In this document: positions 18,328-27,700 of the stretch, piece by piece
Layout: every line of letters starts with the position of its first letter
Position numbering within the stretch: position 1 is the stretch's first letter
Assembly: GCA_903926465.1 (NCBI GenBank)
Contig: CAIYJE010000145.1
Coordinates: forward strand, 109,944 to 173,943
Length of the DNA: 64,000 bases
Origin: an uncultured Planctomycetales bacterium
GTDB taxonomy: Bacteria; Planctomycetota; Planctomycetia; Isosphaerales; Isosphaeraceae
Direction: 5' to 3'
Notes under the pieces: model-generated
Told to the model about the DNA's origin: nothing
What the model saw: the letters and a program-made list of their open reading frames with translations, nothing else
Databases searched by the model: none
Made by a program: the position numbers and the translations under genes

Positions 18328-18355
18328 TTGACCGACCTCCGACAATTGCTATAAA
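18328..18355 (+). promoter_or_regulatory. Predicted sigma-70-like promoter of secA
   Basis: TTGACC at 18328-18333, a 16-bp spacer, and TATAAA at 18350-18355, close to the consensus. The secA start is 65 bp downstream, with AAGGA in front of its ATG. Confidence 0.55.
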
Positions 18356-18419
18356 TGAACATGATGCTGAAACTTACATCGGAGCTTGGTCCCCGGGGAC
18401 GACGGGGCGAAGGACAGCC

Positions 18420-21400
18420 ATGCAGGATATGCTGACCGGCCTTTGGGATCGCACAACGACTGGACTGGGCAGCCTTTCCGAGGCAGTGTCGGGAGGGTTG
18501 GTGCGGGTTTTTGGGAACGCCAACGAACGGCAGATTCGCCGGTTACGCCCACGCGTGGCCGCAATCAATGCGCTAGAGCCATCGTTCTCAGCTTTGACCG
18601 ACGACCAGCTTCAGGCCAAAACCCTTGAGTTTCGCGCTCGGTTGAGCAAAGGGGAAAGCCTGGACGACCTGCTGGTCGAGGCTTTTGCCGCATGCCGCGA
18701 GGCCGGCCGCCGTTACTTGAAGATGCGGCATTATGATGTTCAGCTGCTGGGCGGCATGATTCTCCATGAGGGGAAGATTGCCGAGATGGTCACCGGTGAA
18801 GGGAAAACGCTGGTTGCGACCCTTGCCGGGTACCTGAACGCGATTGAGGCCAAGGGTGTTCACGTGATCACCGTGAATGATTACTTGGCCCGTCGCGATG
18901 CCGAGTGGATGAGCCCCCTGTATAACGGGCTTGGGGTCTCGGTGGGTGCCATTCAATCTGAGATGGACTCCCGGGAGCGGAAAGCGGTTTATGAGTGCAA
19001 CCTGACCTACGGCACGAACAATGAATTTGGGTTCGACTACCTGCGAGACAACATGAAGCCCACGCGTGAGCTTCAGTGTCAGGGGTTGTTGAACTACGCG
19101 GTTATCGACGAGGTTGACAGTATTCTGATCGACGAGGCGCGTACTCCTCTGATCATCTCGGGCCCGGCGTTTGACGACGTCAAGAAGTACGCCGAGGCCG
19201 ATCGCGTGGCACGCGGCTTACACCCCGGCGTGCATTTTGAAGTCAAGGAAAAAGAGCGGACCGCGCACCTGACCGAGGATGGCGTTCGTGAGGCCGAGCG
19301 GTTGGTGGGGGTTGAAAGCTTTTACACCCCCGGGAACATGGAATGGCCTCACCTTATCGATAACTCGCTGAAGGCTCACCATCTCTACAAGCGAGATCGT
19401 GAGTACATTGTCAACGAGAAGGGTGAGATCATCATCGTTGATGAGTTCACCGGCCGTTTGATGGTGGGTCGGCAATGGTCAGATGGCTTGCACCAGGCTG
19501 TGGAGGCCAAAGAACGGGTCAAGATCAAGGAAGAGAACCAAACTCTTGCCACGATCACCCTGCAAAACTTCTTCAAGCTGTACGGCAAGCTTTCGGGCAT
19601 GACCGGTACCGCCATGACCGAGGCCAACGAGTTCTGGAAGGTCTACGGCCTGGATGTGGTTGCGATTCCCACGAACAAGTCACTTTCTCGGGTGAATTAC
19701 CCGGACGTGATTTACATTGGCGAGTCCCAGAAATTCAAGGCGCTGATTGACGAGATCCGCGAGGTTCACGCCACGGGCCGGCCGATTTTGGTGGGTACCA
19801 CCTCCATTGAGCGGTCGGAATATCTCTCGGACGTGCTTGAAAAGTTTGGAATTGCGCACCAGGTTCTGAACGCCAAGCAGCATGAACGTGAAGCTGAAAT
19901 TGTGGCCCAAGCGGGCCGCAAGGGAATGGTGACCATTGCCACCAATATGGCAGGCCGTGGTACCGACATCATTCTGGGTGGAAATCCAGAGTTTATGGCC
20001 TGGGACGACCTGAAACGTGAGCTGGACGAGGATGGGCATCCCCGGTACCCGACCCGTCTGGAAGTGCCTCCGCAGGTCTGGCGATCGGCCGTGGAAAAGT
20101 ATGATCCGCAGATGCGGGCCGAAGGGCGTGAAGTCGCTGAACTGGGCGGCCTGCACATCATCGGAACCGAGCGTCATGAGTCTCGCCGCATCGACAATCA
20201 GTTACGAGGTCGCGCGGGGCGTCAGGGTGATACCGGAAGTTCCCGGTTCTTCCTGTCGCTGGAAGACGACCTGATGCGCAAGTTTGCCGGCGACTGGGTT
20301 GCCGGCGTTCTTCAGCGGCTGGGCATGAAGGAAGATGAGGCCATCGAGAGTTCGATGGTAAGCCGTCGGATCGAAGGGGCTCAGAAGAAGGTCGAAGAGC
20401 GTAACTTTGATATCCGGAAAAACTTGCTTGAATATGACGAGGTCATGGACGAGCAGCGGAAGCGGGTTTACTCATTCCGCCAGCAGTTGCTAGACGGCCT
20501 ACCCACCAAGGATGCAATCCTGAAAATGGTGGAGGGTCAGGTTGAGCGTGCCTGCGACGAATACCTGGCCGATGATTATCCAGCATCCACCTTTGCGGCT
20601 GAAGCGGGCTCGCGCTTGGGCGTGGAGCTCAAGGGTAAAGGGTACAAGGGGGCAAACTTCGAGTATGCCCAGAGCATTGCTCGCCGGGACGCTGAAGAGC
20701 AGATTGCCGATCTGGTCGGCGAGAATATCGAAGAAAATCTGCCATCAGACGCGGAACCGAGCGAGTGGAACTGGATTGCCCTGTGTAACTGGGCGAATGT
20801 GCGGTTTGGGCTCAACCTCAAAGACCGAGACCTGAAGAAGTTTCTGAGCGGAACCGGCAACGAACAGGAGCTGGATCGTCGAGGGCTTCAGGATTCGCTG
20901 GTCGAGCACGCGACTGGCACAATCCAGAATGTGGATCTTGGCCCGCTTTCTGAGTATCTGAACGAAGACTGGGGCCGACGGTCACTAGCTGGCTGGGTGC
21001 ATGCCAAGTTCGGCGTGGTGGTTGATCCGGAAGAGTGGTCCAAGCTGTCTCGGACTCAGATCTTTGATAGGCTGAAGACTGAGGTGCGTGCGCTTTACGC
21101 CAAAAAAGAAGCCGAGTTCCCAGTTCAGGTGGCCATGAATCGGTTCCTGGGCGATCGAGCCCCGGCGCCGAATGTACCCCCGGTTCACGATCGTGATGCC
21201 CTGGCACACTGGTTTGGCCATCGCTACGGAGCGGTGGTTGATCCCGCGGAACTTCACAACCGGTTCCGGCCCGAGATCGAACGGATGCTCAAGGATCTGG
21301 CGATCGAGAAATATCAGGGTGCCAAACTTTGGGATGAGCTCAACACGCGTCTCACGGCCGCGTATGGTCCAGAGGTTGACCTCAAGGCACGGAATCCTCG

Positions 21401-22085
21401 CAACCGAATTCCTCAGCCACCGGATAGTGCTGGGCTTTCCGCACTCTCCTCCTGGGCGAATTCCACGCTTGGAACGCAACTGGATGCCGAGGCGCTCCGC
21501 CAGATTGGACGAGACGAGGCACGCAATCAACTGGCCGAGCAACTGGATAGCCAGTACCGGCCCGAGATGCGTGAGATGGAGAAGGTGGTGCTTCTCAACA
21601 TCCTGGATTCAAGCTGGATGGAACACCTTCGCACTATGGATCACCTGCGGAGTTCCGTGGGGCTTCGAGGGTACGCTCAGGTTGATCCCAAAGTCGAATT
21701 CAAACGTGAAGGAATGAAGATTTTTGAAGAGATGTGGGGCGGGCTTGGTGACAAGGTCACCGACCTGGTATTCCGCATGGAGCAGCTTGATCCTGATTTC
21801 CTGAATTATCTGGGCTCACGCTGGCAACTGGATCGAGCCAAGACCATTCATGAGTCACCGGTGACTCAATCGGTGGATGCGTCGGCGGGTGCGGCGGTTG
21901 GCGGCAATATTCGTGCCCAGCAAGAGGCGGCCATCTCTGCCAATCAGGGTGAAGAAAAGAAGGTTGAGCCGGTCCGAAATCTTGGCCGGAAGGTCGGCCG
22001 GAACGATCCCTGTCCGTGCGGTTCCGGACGTAAGCATAAGGTTTGTTGCATGCGAAAGATGGGTGGCGGCGAAGACATCTTTTGA
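18420..22085 (+). CDS. secA: SecA, preprotein translocase ATPase (enlarged)
   Basis: 1221 residues; most SecA proteins have 800-950. Walker A is TGEGKT at about 125-130, the DEAD-type box DEVDSILIDEARTPLI is near 230, followed by YGTNNEFGFDYLRDNM, IIVDEFTGRLMVGRQWSDGLHQA, MAGRGTDIILGGNP and ELGGLHIIGTERHESRRIDNQLRGRAGRQGD. The extra length lies in the helical scaffold between about residues 690 and 1040, where four W-containing repeat-like units occur. After that the standard scaffold resumes with SSWMEHLRTMDHLRSSVGLRGYAQ. The C-terminus has the zinc motif DPCPCGSGRKHKVCCM, used for SecB or ribosome contact. SecA drives Sec-dependent export through SecYEG. Confidence 0.98.
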   Translation: MQDMLTGLWDRTTTGLGSLSEAVSGGLVRVFGNANERQIRRLRPRVAAINALEPSFSALTDDQLQAKTLEFRARLSKGESLDDLLVEAFAACREAGRRYLKMRHYDVQLLGGMILHEGKIAEMVTGEGKTLVATLAGYLNAIEAKGVHVITVNDYLARRDAEWMSPLYNGLGVSVGAIQSEMDSRERKAVYECNLTYGTNNEFGFDYLRDNMKPTRELQCQGLLNYAVIDEVDSILIDEARTPLIISGPAFDDVKKYAEADRVARGLHPGVHFEVKEKERTAHLTEDGVREAERLVGVESFYTPGNMEWPHLIDNSLKAHHLYKRDREYIVNEKGEIIIVDEFTGRLMVGRQWSDGLHQAVEAKERVKIKEENQTLATITLQNFFKLYGKLSGMTGTAMTEANEFWKVYGLDVVAIPTNKSLSRVNYPDVIYIGESQKFKALIDEIREVHATGRPILVGTTSIERSEYLSDVLEKFGIAHQVLNAKQHEREAEIVAQAGRKGMVTIATNMAGRGTDIILGGNPEFMAWDDLKRELDEDGHPRYPTRLEVPPQVWRSAVEKYDPQMRAEGREVAELGGLHIIGTERHESRRIDNQLRGRAGRQGDTGSSRFFLSLEDDLMRKFAGDWVAGVLQRLGMKEDEAIESSMVSRRIEGAQKKVEERNFDIRKNLLEYDEVMDEQRKRVYSFRQQLLDGLPTKDAILKMVEGQVERACDEYLADDYPASTFAAEAGSRLGVELKGKGYKGANFEYAQSIARRDAEEQIADLVGENIEENLPSDAEPSEWNWIALCNWANVRFGLNLKDRDLKKFLSGTGNEQELDRRGLQDSLVEHATGTIQNVDLGPLSEYLNEDWGRRSLAGWVHAKFGVVVDPEEWSKLSRTQIFDRLKTEVRALYAKKEAEFPVQVAMNRFLGDRAPAPNVPPVHDRDALAHWFGHRYGAVVDPAELHNRFRPEIERMLKDLAIEKYQGAKLWDELNTRLTAAYGPEVDLKARNPRNRIPQPPDSAGLSALSSWANSTLGTQLDAEALRQIGRDEARNQLAEQLDSQYRPEMREMEKVVLLNILDSSWMEHLRTMDHLRSSVGLRGYAQVDPKVEFKREGMKIFEEMWGGLGDKVTDLVFRMEQLDPDFLNYLGSRWQLDRAKTIHESPVTQSVDASAGAAVGGNIRAQQEAAISANQGEEKKVEPVRNLGRKVGRNDPCPCGSGRKHKVCCMRKMGGGEDIF

Positions 22086-22602
22086 AACAACTACACACGC
22101 CGGGGCTCGGTTCATGGAATATTGACAATTTTCATGGACCGGTGGCCGGCGGGGTTGATCAAATTTCCTGCACTGTTGCGAACCAGATCCAAGCCATCGA
22201 GTCACCCTGAACCGGTGATTGCGGTGGCTTTTTCCTGGAATGTTGGTTTTCACGGGATCGAAATTGCATCAGGCGACCCGCAAGGTGAAGATGCAATGTT
22301 CTATTTCTCAAGGACTTGTGGCTTTTTCGGGGCATTTGTGGGCCCGAGCGGTGCCTCGTTTTGGGGATTGCCCCTTGCAGTTGTAGGTAAGAGCGAACGA
22401 TCTGGATGCTGGGCTGCGTGGTGGGTCTGGCTGCGGACCACGGCCTTGAAACGATCAACGGGGTAGGAAGTCTGGATTGGCACGATTCTTGCTGTTATTG
22501 CTTTTGTAAGAGAAAGAGCGGTTGTGCTGGCTGGAGTGCCAGGATGGGCCGCCGGCGTTCTCGGCTTGCCGAGGAGCCAGAGAGTTGGGAAAGGAAGCCC
22601 CC
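22086..22602. other. Long intergenic region without a supported gene
   Basis: About 520 bp between secA and the Kdo transferase gene. Open frames up to 114 codons occur, but none has a recognisable domain or a good ribosome-binding site. A TTGACA near 22121 has no matching -10 element. I see no RNA gene. The region should hold the secA transcript end and the promoter of the next gene. Confidence 0.45.
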
Positions 22603-23913
22603 ATGCCGTTGCTCCTGGATGCTATATATCTGCTCGCGGTCCTCGTCTGCTCACCGGTTTTGTTGTACCGGGCGTTTCGACAGGGTAAGTACCGGGAGGG
22701 ATGGGCGGCCAAGTTCTCTGGGCGAGTTCCCCGCCGGATGGGCGATCGTCCGTGTGTTTGGTTTCATGCCGTGAGTGTGGGCGAGGTCAAGCTGCTGAAG
22801 CCGTTGATCCTGGACGTATCTCGACGACGGCCAGAATGGGAGATCGTGATTTCGACCACGACCACGACCGGTCTGGCTGTGGCCCGCGCGGATTATCCGG
22901 ATCTGGTAACTTTCTATGCGCCGCTGGACTTTTCATGGTCGGTCAGGCGTGCCGTGGATCGAATCCGTCCGAGTATCCTGGCGCTGGTTGAGCTGGAATT
23001 GTGGCCCAACCTGATTCATGAGGTGAAGAGAACCGGCGCCAAGGTAGCGGTGGTCAATGGGCGATTGAGCGAGCGGAGCCATCGGGGTTATCGCCTGCTG
23101 CGCTGGGGCCTGGCTGGAACGCTCAATTCACTGGACTTGGTGGCTGTGCAAACCGAGGATTACGGCCGTCGATTTGAAGATCTGGGTGTACCGACTGAAC
23201 GCGTTCGAATGACGGGTTCCGTGAAGTACGACGGTCTGGAGGCAGATCGGGCCAATCCCCGGACCTTGGCTCTTCGACGCAGCCTGGGGTTATCTGCGAG
23301 TGATCTGATCTTTGTGGCGGGAAGTACGATGGAAGGCGAGGAGTCCGCCGCTCTCGAAGCTTTTCACGCGGCCCGCCGTGAGTTCCCTCGCTTGCGCCTG
23401 ATCCTGGTGCCCCGCCATCCCGAGCGGTTTGAAGCTGTGGCTACCTGGCTCCAGCGCACCGGGGAATCTTTCTCGCGACGCAGCCAGCTCAAGAGTTCGG
23501 TGGGAGCCGCTGCCACTCCCGTGGTACTGGTCGATACGATTGGCGAACTGTCTGCCGTCTGGGGTTTGGCCGATCTGGCGTTTGTGGGGGGTAGCTTGTT
23601 TCCTGGGCGTGGGGGCCAAAACATGATGGAGCCCGCCGCGTATGGAGCAACCGTATTTTTTGGTCCCTACACTCAGAATTTCAGGGATGCCGTGGAAGGG
23701 CTTCTGGGGTGCGAGGGTGCCATACGAGTTCAATCGGTTGCTGATCTGACGGCGCAAATTCTGGATGCGTTGCATGATCCAGAGACGGCCAGCCTGCGTG
23801 GAAGTTCAGGACGGAACTTTGTGCTTGCTCAACATGGTGCGTCCGCTAGGACGGCTGCTGAACTCGATCGACTGGTCCAGGGCCGACCCGCGCTCCGCGT
23901 TCTGGCGGCTTGA
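22603..23913 (+). CDS. waaA: 3-deoxy-D-manno-octulosonic acid (Kdo) transferase
   Basis: 436 residues from ATG at 22603, preceded by GGGAAAGGAAG. The N-terminus is a membrane anchor (LLLDAIYLLAVLVCSPVLLYRA). Then come WFHAVSVGEVKLLKPL with the conserved SVGE catalytic Glu, ISTTTTTGLAVA, LVELELWPNLIHEV and ARLSERS-like NGRLSERSHRGY. The second GT-B domain has VAGSTMEGEE, LILVPRHPERFEAV, VLVDTIGELSAVWGLADLAFVGGSL and GGQNMMEPAAYG. These are the WaaA/KdtA landmarks. The enzyme adds Kdo to lipid A precursors at the inner membrane, implying lipopolysaccharide-type lipids. No lpx gene is adjacent. Confidence 0.92.
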   Translation: MPLLLDAIYLLAVLVCSPVLLYRAFRQGKYREGWAAKFSGRVPRRMGDRPCVWFHAVSVGEVKLLKPLILDVSRRRPEWEIVISTTTTTGLAVARADYPDLVTFYAPLDFSWSVRRAVDRIRPSILALVELELWPNLIHEVKRTGAKVAVVNGRLSERSHRGYRLLRWGLAGTLNSLDLVAVQTEDYGRRFEDLGVPTERVRMTGSVKYDGLEADRANPRTLALRRSLGLSASDLIFVAGSTMEGEESAALEAFHAARREFPRLRLILVPRHPERFEAVATWLQRTGESFSRRSQLKSSVGAAATPVVLVDTIGELSAVWGLADLAFVGGSLFPGRGGQNMMEPAAYGATVFFGPYTQNFRDAVEGLLGCEGAIRVQSVADLTAQILDALHDPETASLRGSSGRNFVLAQHGASARTAAELDRLVQGRPALRVLAA

Positions 23914-24046
23914 AATGGGTCGATTCCGGGTTATGCTTGAGTCTCCTCTGGCTCACTTAGGAAACGATTTGTGGCCAGCACTCTTCATGACCATGAAGGC
24001 TTCTTGAGGTGGGGTTGGCCTTTTGAGATAATAGAATAAGTAGGCT

Positions 24047-24075
24047 GGGACAAAGTAGACCTGGCATGTTATAGA
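24047..24075 (+). promoter_or_regulatory. Possible extended -10 promoter of the DUF3467 gene
   Basis: GGGACA at 24047-24052 (four of six -35 positions), a 17-bp spacer and TATAGA at 24070-24075 preceded by TG one base earlier. The start codon is 31 bp downstream. Confidence 0.35.
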
Positions 24076-24106
24076 AATCGGCTAGATTGACATCGGGAGT
24101 TGCAAC

Positions 24107-24457
24107 ATGAGCGTTGATGAAGGTTCGGGCCAGCAGGTTCAGACCGAGGTCGTTGTTGATGATTCCTCAACCGTACCTTCCTACTCCAATTTCTGCCGCG
24201 TGACCGCCACGCCAGAAGAAGTCATTCTGGACTTTGGCTTGAACCCCCAGCCGTTTGCCGTTGGCCGCCAAGACGTGAAGGCAAATCAGCGGCTTGTCAT
24301 GAATTTCTACACTGCCAAGCGGCTTCTCACTGCGCTCGGAATGACGATTCAGCGGCACGAAGGAACCTTCGGTTCGATCGAACTCGATGTTCGACGCAGA
24401 GCCGGTTCCTTCCAGCAGACTCAGGTCCCTCGCCCAGGCTCGATTGTTCAGGACTGA
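24107..24457 (+). CDS. DUF3467 protein
   Basis: 116 residues. The core at about 22-95 (YSNFCRVTATPEEVILDFGLNP, AVGRQDVKANQRLVMNFYTAKRLLTALGMTIQRHEGTFGSIELDV) matches DUF3467, a small beta-rich cytoplasmic family defined by 'N...v....E..ldF', a downstream r.v.s...ak.l...L and a final E. Its molecular role is unknown. The first 22 residues are acidic and disordered. It is a single-gene unit with its own predicted promoter and a strong terminator. Confidence 0.85.
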   Translation: MSVDEGSGQQVQTEVVVDDSSTVPSYSNFCRVTATPEEVILDFGLNPQPFAVGRQDVKANQRLVMNFYTAKRLLTALGMTIQRHEGTFGSIELDVRRRAGSFQQTQVPRPGSIVQD

Positions 24458-24782
24458 ACAAGTTTGAGCCGGTTTTGGACGTCTTAATCGAATATCCCAG
24501 GGGCCATGCAGACACGTCAATTCTGCATGGCCCCTGGTGTTTTGAGACACCCCAGCAGACTTCTGCCAGGAGCGAGAATTCTTTTCATCTCCGGTTTGGT
24601 TGATCTTCCTGGATCGATTCGGCCGATTCTCAGTGAGAAGATCCTGAGCATCGAGTGCGGGACGTGAGCTAGGAGGCTCTCGTGTTGGACTGGTGTTCAG
24701 GTCATGACCCGCAGGTCATCGAACTCGCGGGCAATGCCTTAGATATTCAGGACGAACGAGTCCCGCCCAAGGAGATGAAGGA
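24458..24782. other. Intergenic region with a terminator
   Basis: About 325 bp between the DUF3467 gene and the giant secreted protein. It holds the terminator at 24498-24545; the remainder shows no gene and should carry the promoter of the downstream gene. Confidence 0.45.
24498..24545 (+). terminator. Strong hairpin terminator after the DUF3467 gene
   Basis: Perfect 14-bp inverted repeat CAGGGGCCATGCAG (24498-24511) and CTGCATGGCCCCTG (24523-24536) with an 11-base loop, followed by gtgttttg. It fits a rho-independent terminator. Confidence 0.8.
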
Positions 24783-27700
24783 ATGTCTCTTCCCTTCCGG
24801 TCGAAGGAGCAGCGCTCATCGCGGCGGAAGACCCGCTCGGTCTACCTCGAGGCCACGCAACTCGAAGATCGCAAACTGCCCGCCCCTATCGTGGACATCA
24901 ACACGCCAACGCCGGTAGTCAAGGTTGTCACGACAACCACCACGACAACCACCACGACCATCAGCGGAACCATCACGCTGAGCACCACTCCCTCAGCCAA
25001 TAGTGCCGCGGGGTTCACCTCGGTCGCCGAACTGACGTCTGTAAATGCGTTCGGCGGAGACATGGTGCAGATTGCCGCCGGGCCTGGTGGCGATTTTGGT
25101 AAGGGCGTTTATGCGATTTCCCGAGGTGCGGGTGATAACGCCGATGCGAACTTCCGGGCCGCTGGTCTGAATGCGCCAATCAACCGTCCTGGGGTGATCT
25201 ATCGGGTTGACCCTGCAACCGGTAAGTCCAGTGTGTTCTTTGACCTGAACACGGTGCTGCCGCAGATTGACAAGGTTGCGGGAACCACTCCCGGGAACAA
25301 TTCGGCACTGCCATCCACGGGCCTGGTCAACTGGTACAAGATTGCGTTTGACTCTACGGGGTTGTTTGACGGCAAGCCCTCGATGTTCGTGACATCGCTG
25401 GATAGCCAGGATGCCTCGAAGAATGCGGTTTATCGGATTGGGCCCGATGGCTCGTTCATGGGACTGTTCATGCAGTTTCCAAGCAACGCAACAACCGGAT
25501 ATCCGAACATTCAACCGAGCGCCATTTACATCCCACCGCCAGAGCAGCAGGGCTTTCTGGGCGGGATGCTGGTGGGCAACGGCGCAGGCACGACCAACCC
25601 AGCCAATGTTGGGTCCACGGTTCCCGTGCTGTTCTTCAATGCCAACCAGTTTGTGCCAGGTCAGCCGATTACCAATGCGGATTCAGCCAAGGGGATTTTT
25701 GCGACCGGCATGAACCTGGGCCCACAGGTGGCAATCACCTCGGCTAATACGGTTTATGCGTCTCCGGCTTACTCGGCATTCACAGATTTTGGAGTTCCAG
25801 CAAGTCCAGGTTCGGCGGCTTCACCGGGCCTGAGCGGGATTCAAGGTCTGACGGGTGAACTGCTGATTGGTGGTGGCCTTACCCCGATCTCTGCGGGACA
25901 ACTTCGCCAGGTGACTTCAGGTTTGGCCGGTAATCCCACGTATTACCTGACCAACCCTCCGGTCACAATTACATCGGCCGACCAGGCATCGTACATTCCT
26001 ACACCGTTCAGGCGGTTCCAGGATATAGCCTTTGACTATTACAACTACTTCTCGTACGGGGCCACGGTGACGGCTGGGACGAACGGTGCCGCCGCGACCG
26101 TTACGCCCATTCCGCCGACCTATGCCGGTAGCTTATTTGTGACAGACCTGTCGCCAGGTCTGACGGCGGCGATCACGGCTGGTGCCACCACAATGCTGGT
26201 GCCTGTGGGCGGGCCTGGCGGCTTTAGCGTGAACTACGACACGGCGGCTCCGAATAACATCAACTCCGCTTCGGTGAATACCGCGTTCGTAGGTGGTCGG
26301 GTGATCCGGGTTGGGCCTGATGGGGTGGTGACTCCATTCGCCAGCCACTTCCATGTGGACCCGAGCCAGAATAACACCAGTTTCATCAACTCCACGCTGA
26401 GCATCAGCTTCTCAGCCGATGGCACCACGCTCTACGTGGCCGACATGGATGGGATCTGGCAATTCAAGACGGTCACCAGTCTGGCGGGCTCGACCTCGGG
26501 TTCGCTCATCGGCCTGAATGACCTGCGATCTCTTGGTGTGCCGTACGAAGGGCAAGACCTGGCCGCTGCTGTGGTTGACACCGGTGTCTCGGCCAACAAC
26601 CCCTTGTTCCGAGGGTTAGTTGCTCCCGGCAAGAATGTGGTCATGAACGGCAGCGGCAACGTAGACTATGCGGGTGTGGTGCAGGGTCACGGGACCGAGG
26701 CGGCCGGTGTGGTCGCCCAGATGGTGCCGCAGTCGACACTCCTTCCCGTGAACGTGTTCACGGCGAATGCGTCTTCTTTGGCTCCGATCACCGGCGGCAC
26801 CACCGCCAATATGATCTGGAATGGCATGGACTGGCTGGCCAAGCACCCAACCGTGAAGAATCCGGTCTATCCGAATACCTATGATCGGGTGATGTCGGCC
26901 ACGTTCGGGTTTGGAACCGCGGTCACGTTTGGAACTGAAGGTAATGCTGCTCAGGCATTCCCCCAGACCACGATCTCTTTGGCTGCCAAGTTCGCACAAC
27001 TCCGGCATCTTGGGATCACGGCTGTTGCCGCGGCCGGGCAGCTTGACGCTGGCCAATTTGGTGGCTCGCCAAACGCGGCTGGCCTGCTTGACCCGATCCG
27101 TCAGTCGATGTCGCTTCCAGCCGTCATCAACTCGGTGGTCTCGGTAACCGGTTCCTACTCGTTCCCATTCAGCACCGGACCAACCGCAACGCCGACCGAT
27201 GCTAACTCGGGACCGCTGGGTAACTGGCGTGGACCTGTGCTGGTCACGGATGCCACAGGTGCAATCATCGGTGCCGACCTCACCGTCTTCACGGCTGGAG
27301 ATCAGTTGATCTTCTCCGACAAGATCGTGGGTGAGGCCAACCGGAGCATGACCACCGACTTCGTGGCACCAGCCATTAACGTACCAACGTTTGCCTCGGC
27401 AACCACGTCGACCACCATGACGGTGGGCGGAACCGGTCTGGGAACGTTCCAGCAAGGTGGTACCTCGCTCTCTTCGGCCATGGTTACCGGTGCGTTTAAC
27501 CTGGTTTCCTCGGCGGTGAGTTACTGGGTCACCTTGGCTCACAACAACGGTGTGACGGTTGACGGCTACCTGAATACCCCCATGGGTACTCACCAGCTCA
27601 ACTTTGGTGCCAAGCAGATCGGTGATCTTTCGGCCTACCTGAACCCGGATGGTATCAATGCCATCCTGCAGTGGACCGCGGTACCAATCACAGACGCACC

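Noticed and set aside
22121..22126. TTGACA as a -35 element
   Set aside because: No -10-like hexamer lies at the right distance.
22122..22466. 114-codon open frame after secA
   Set aside because: No ribosome-binding site, low-complexity Arg/Pro/Trp-rich composition and no recognisable motif.
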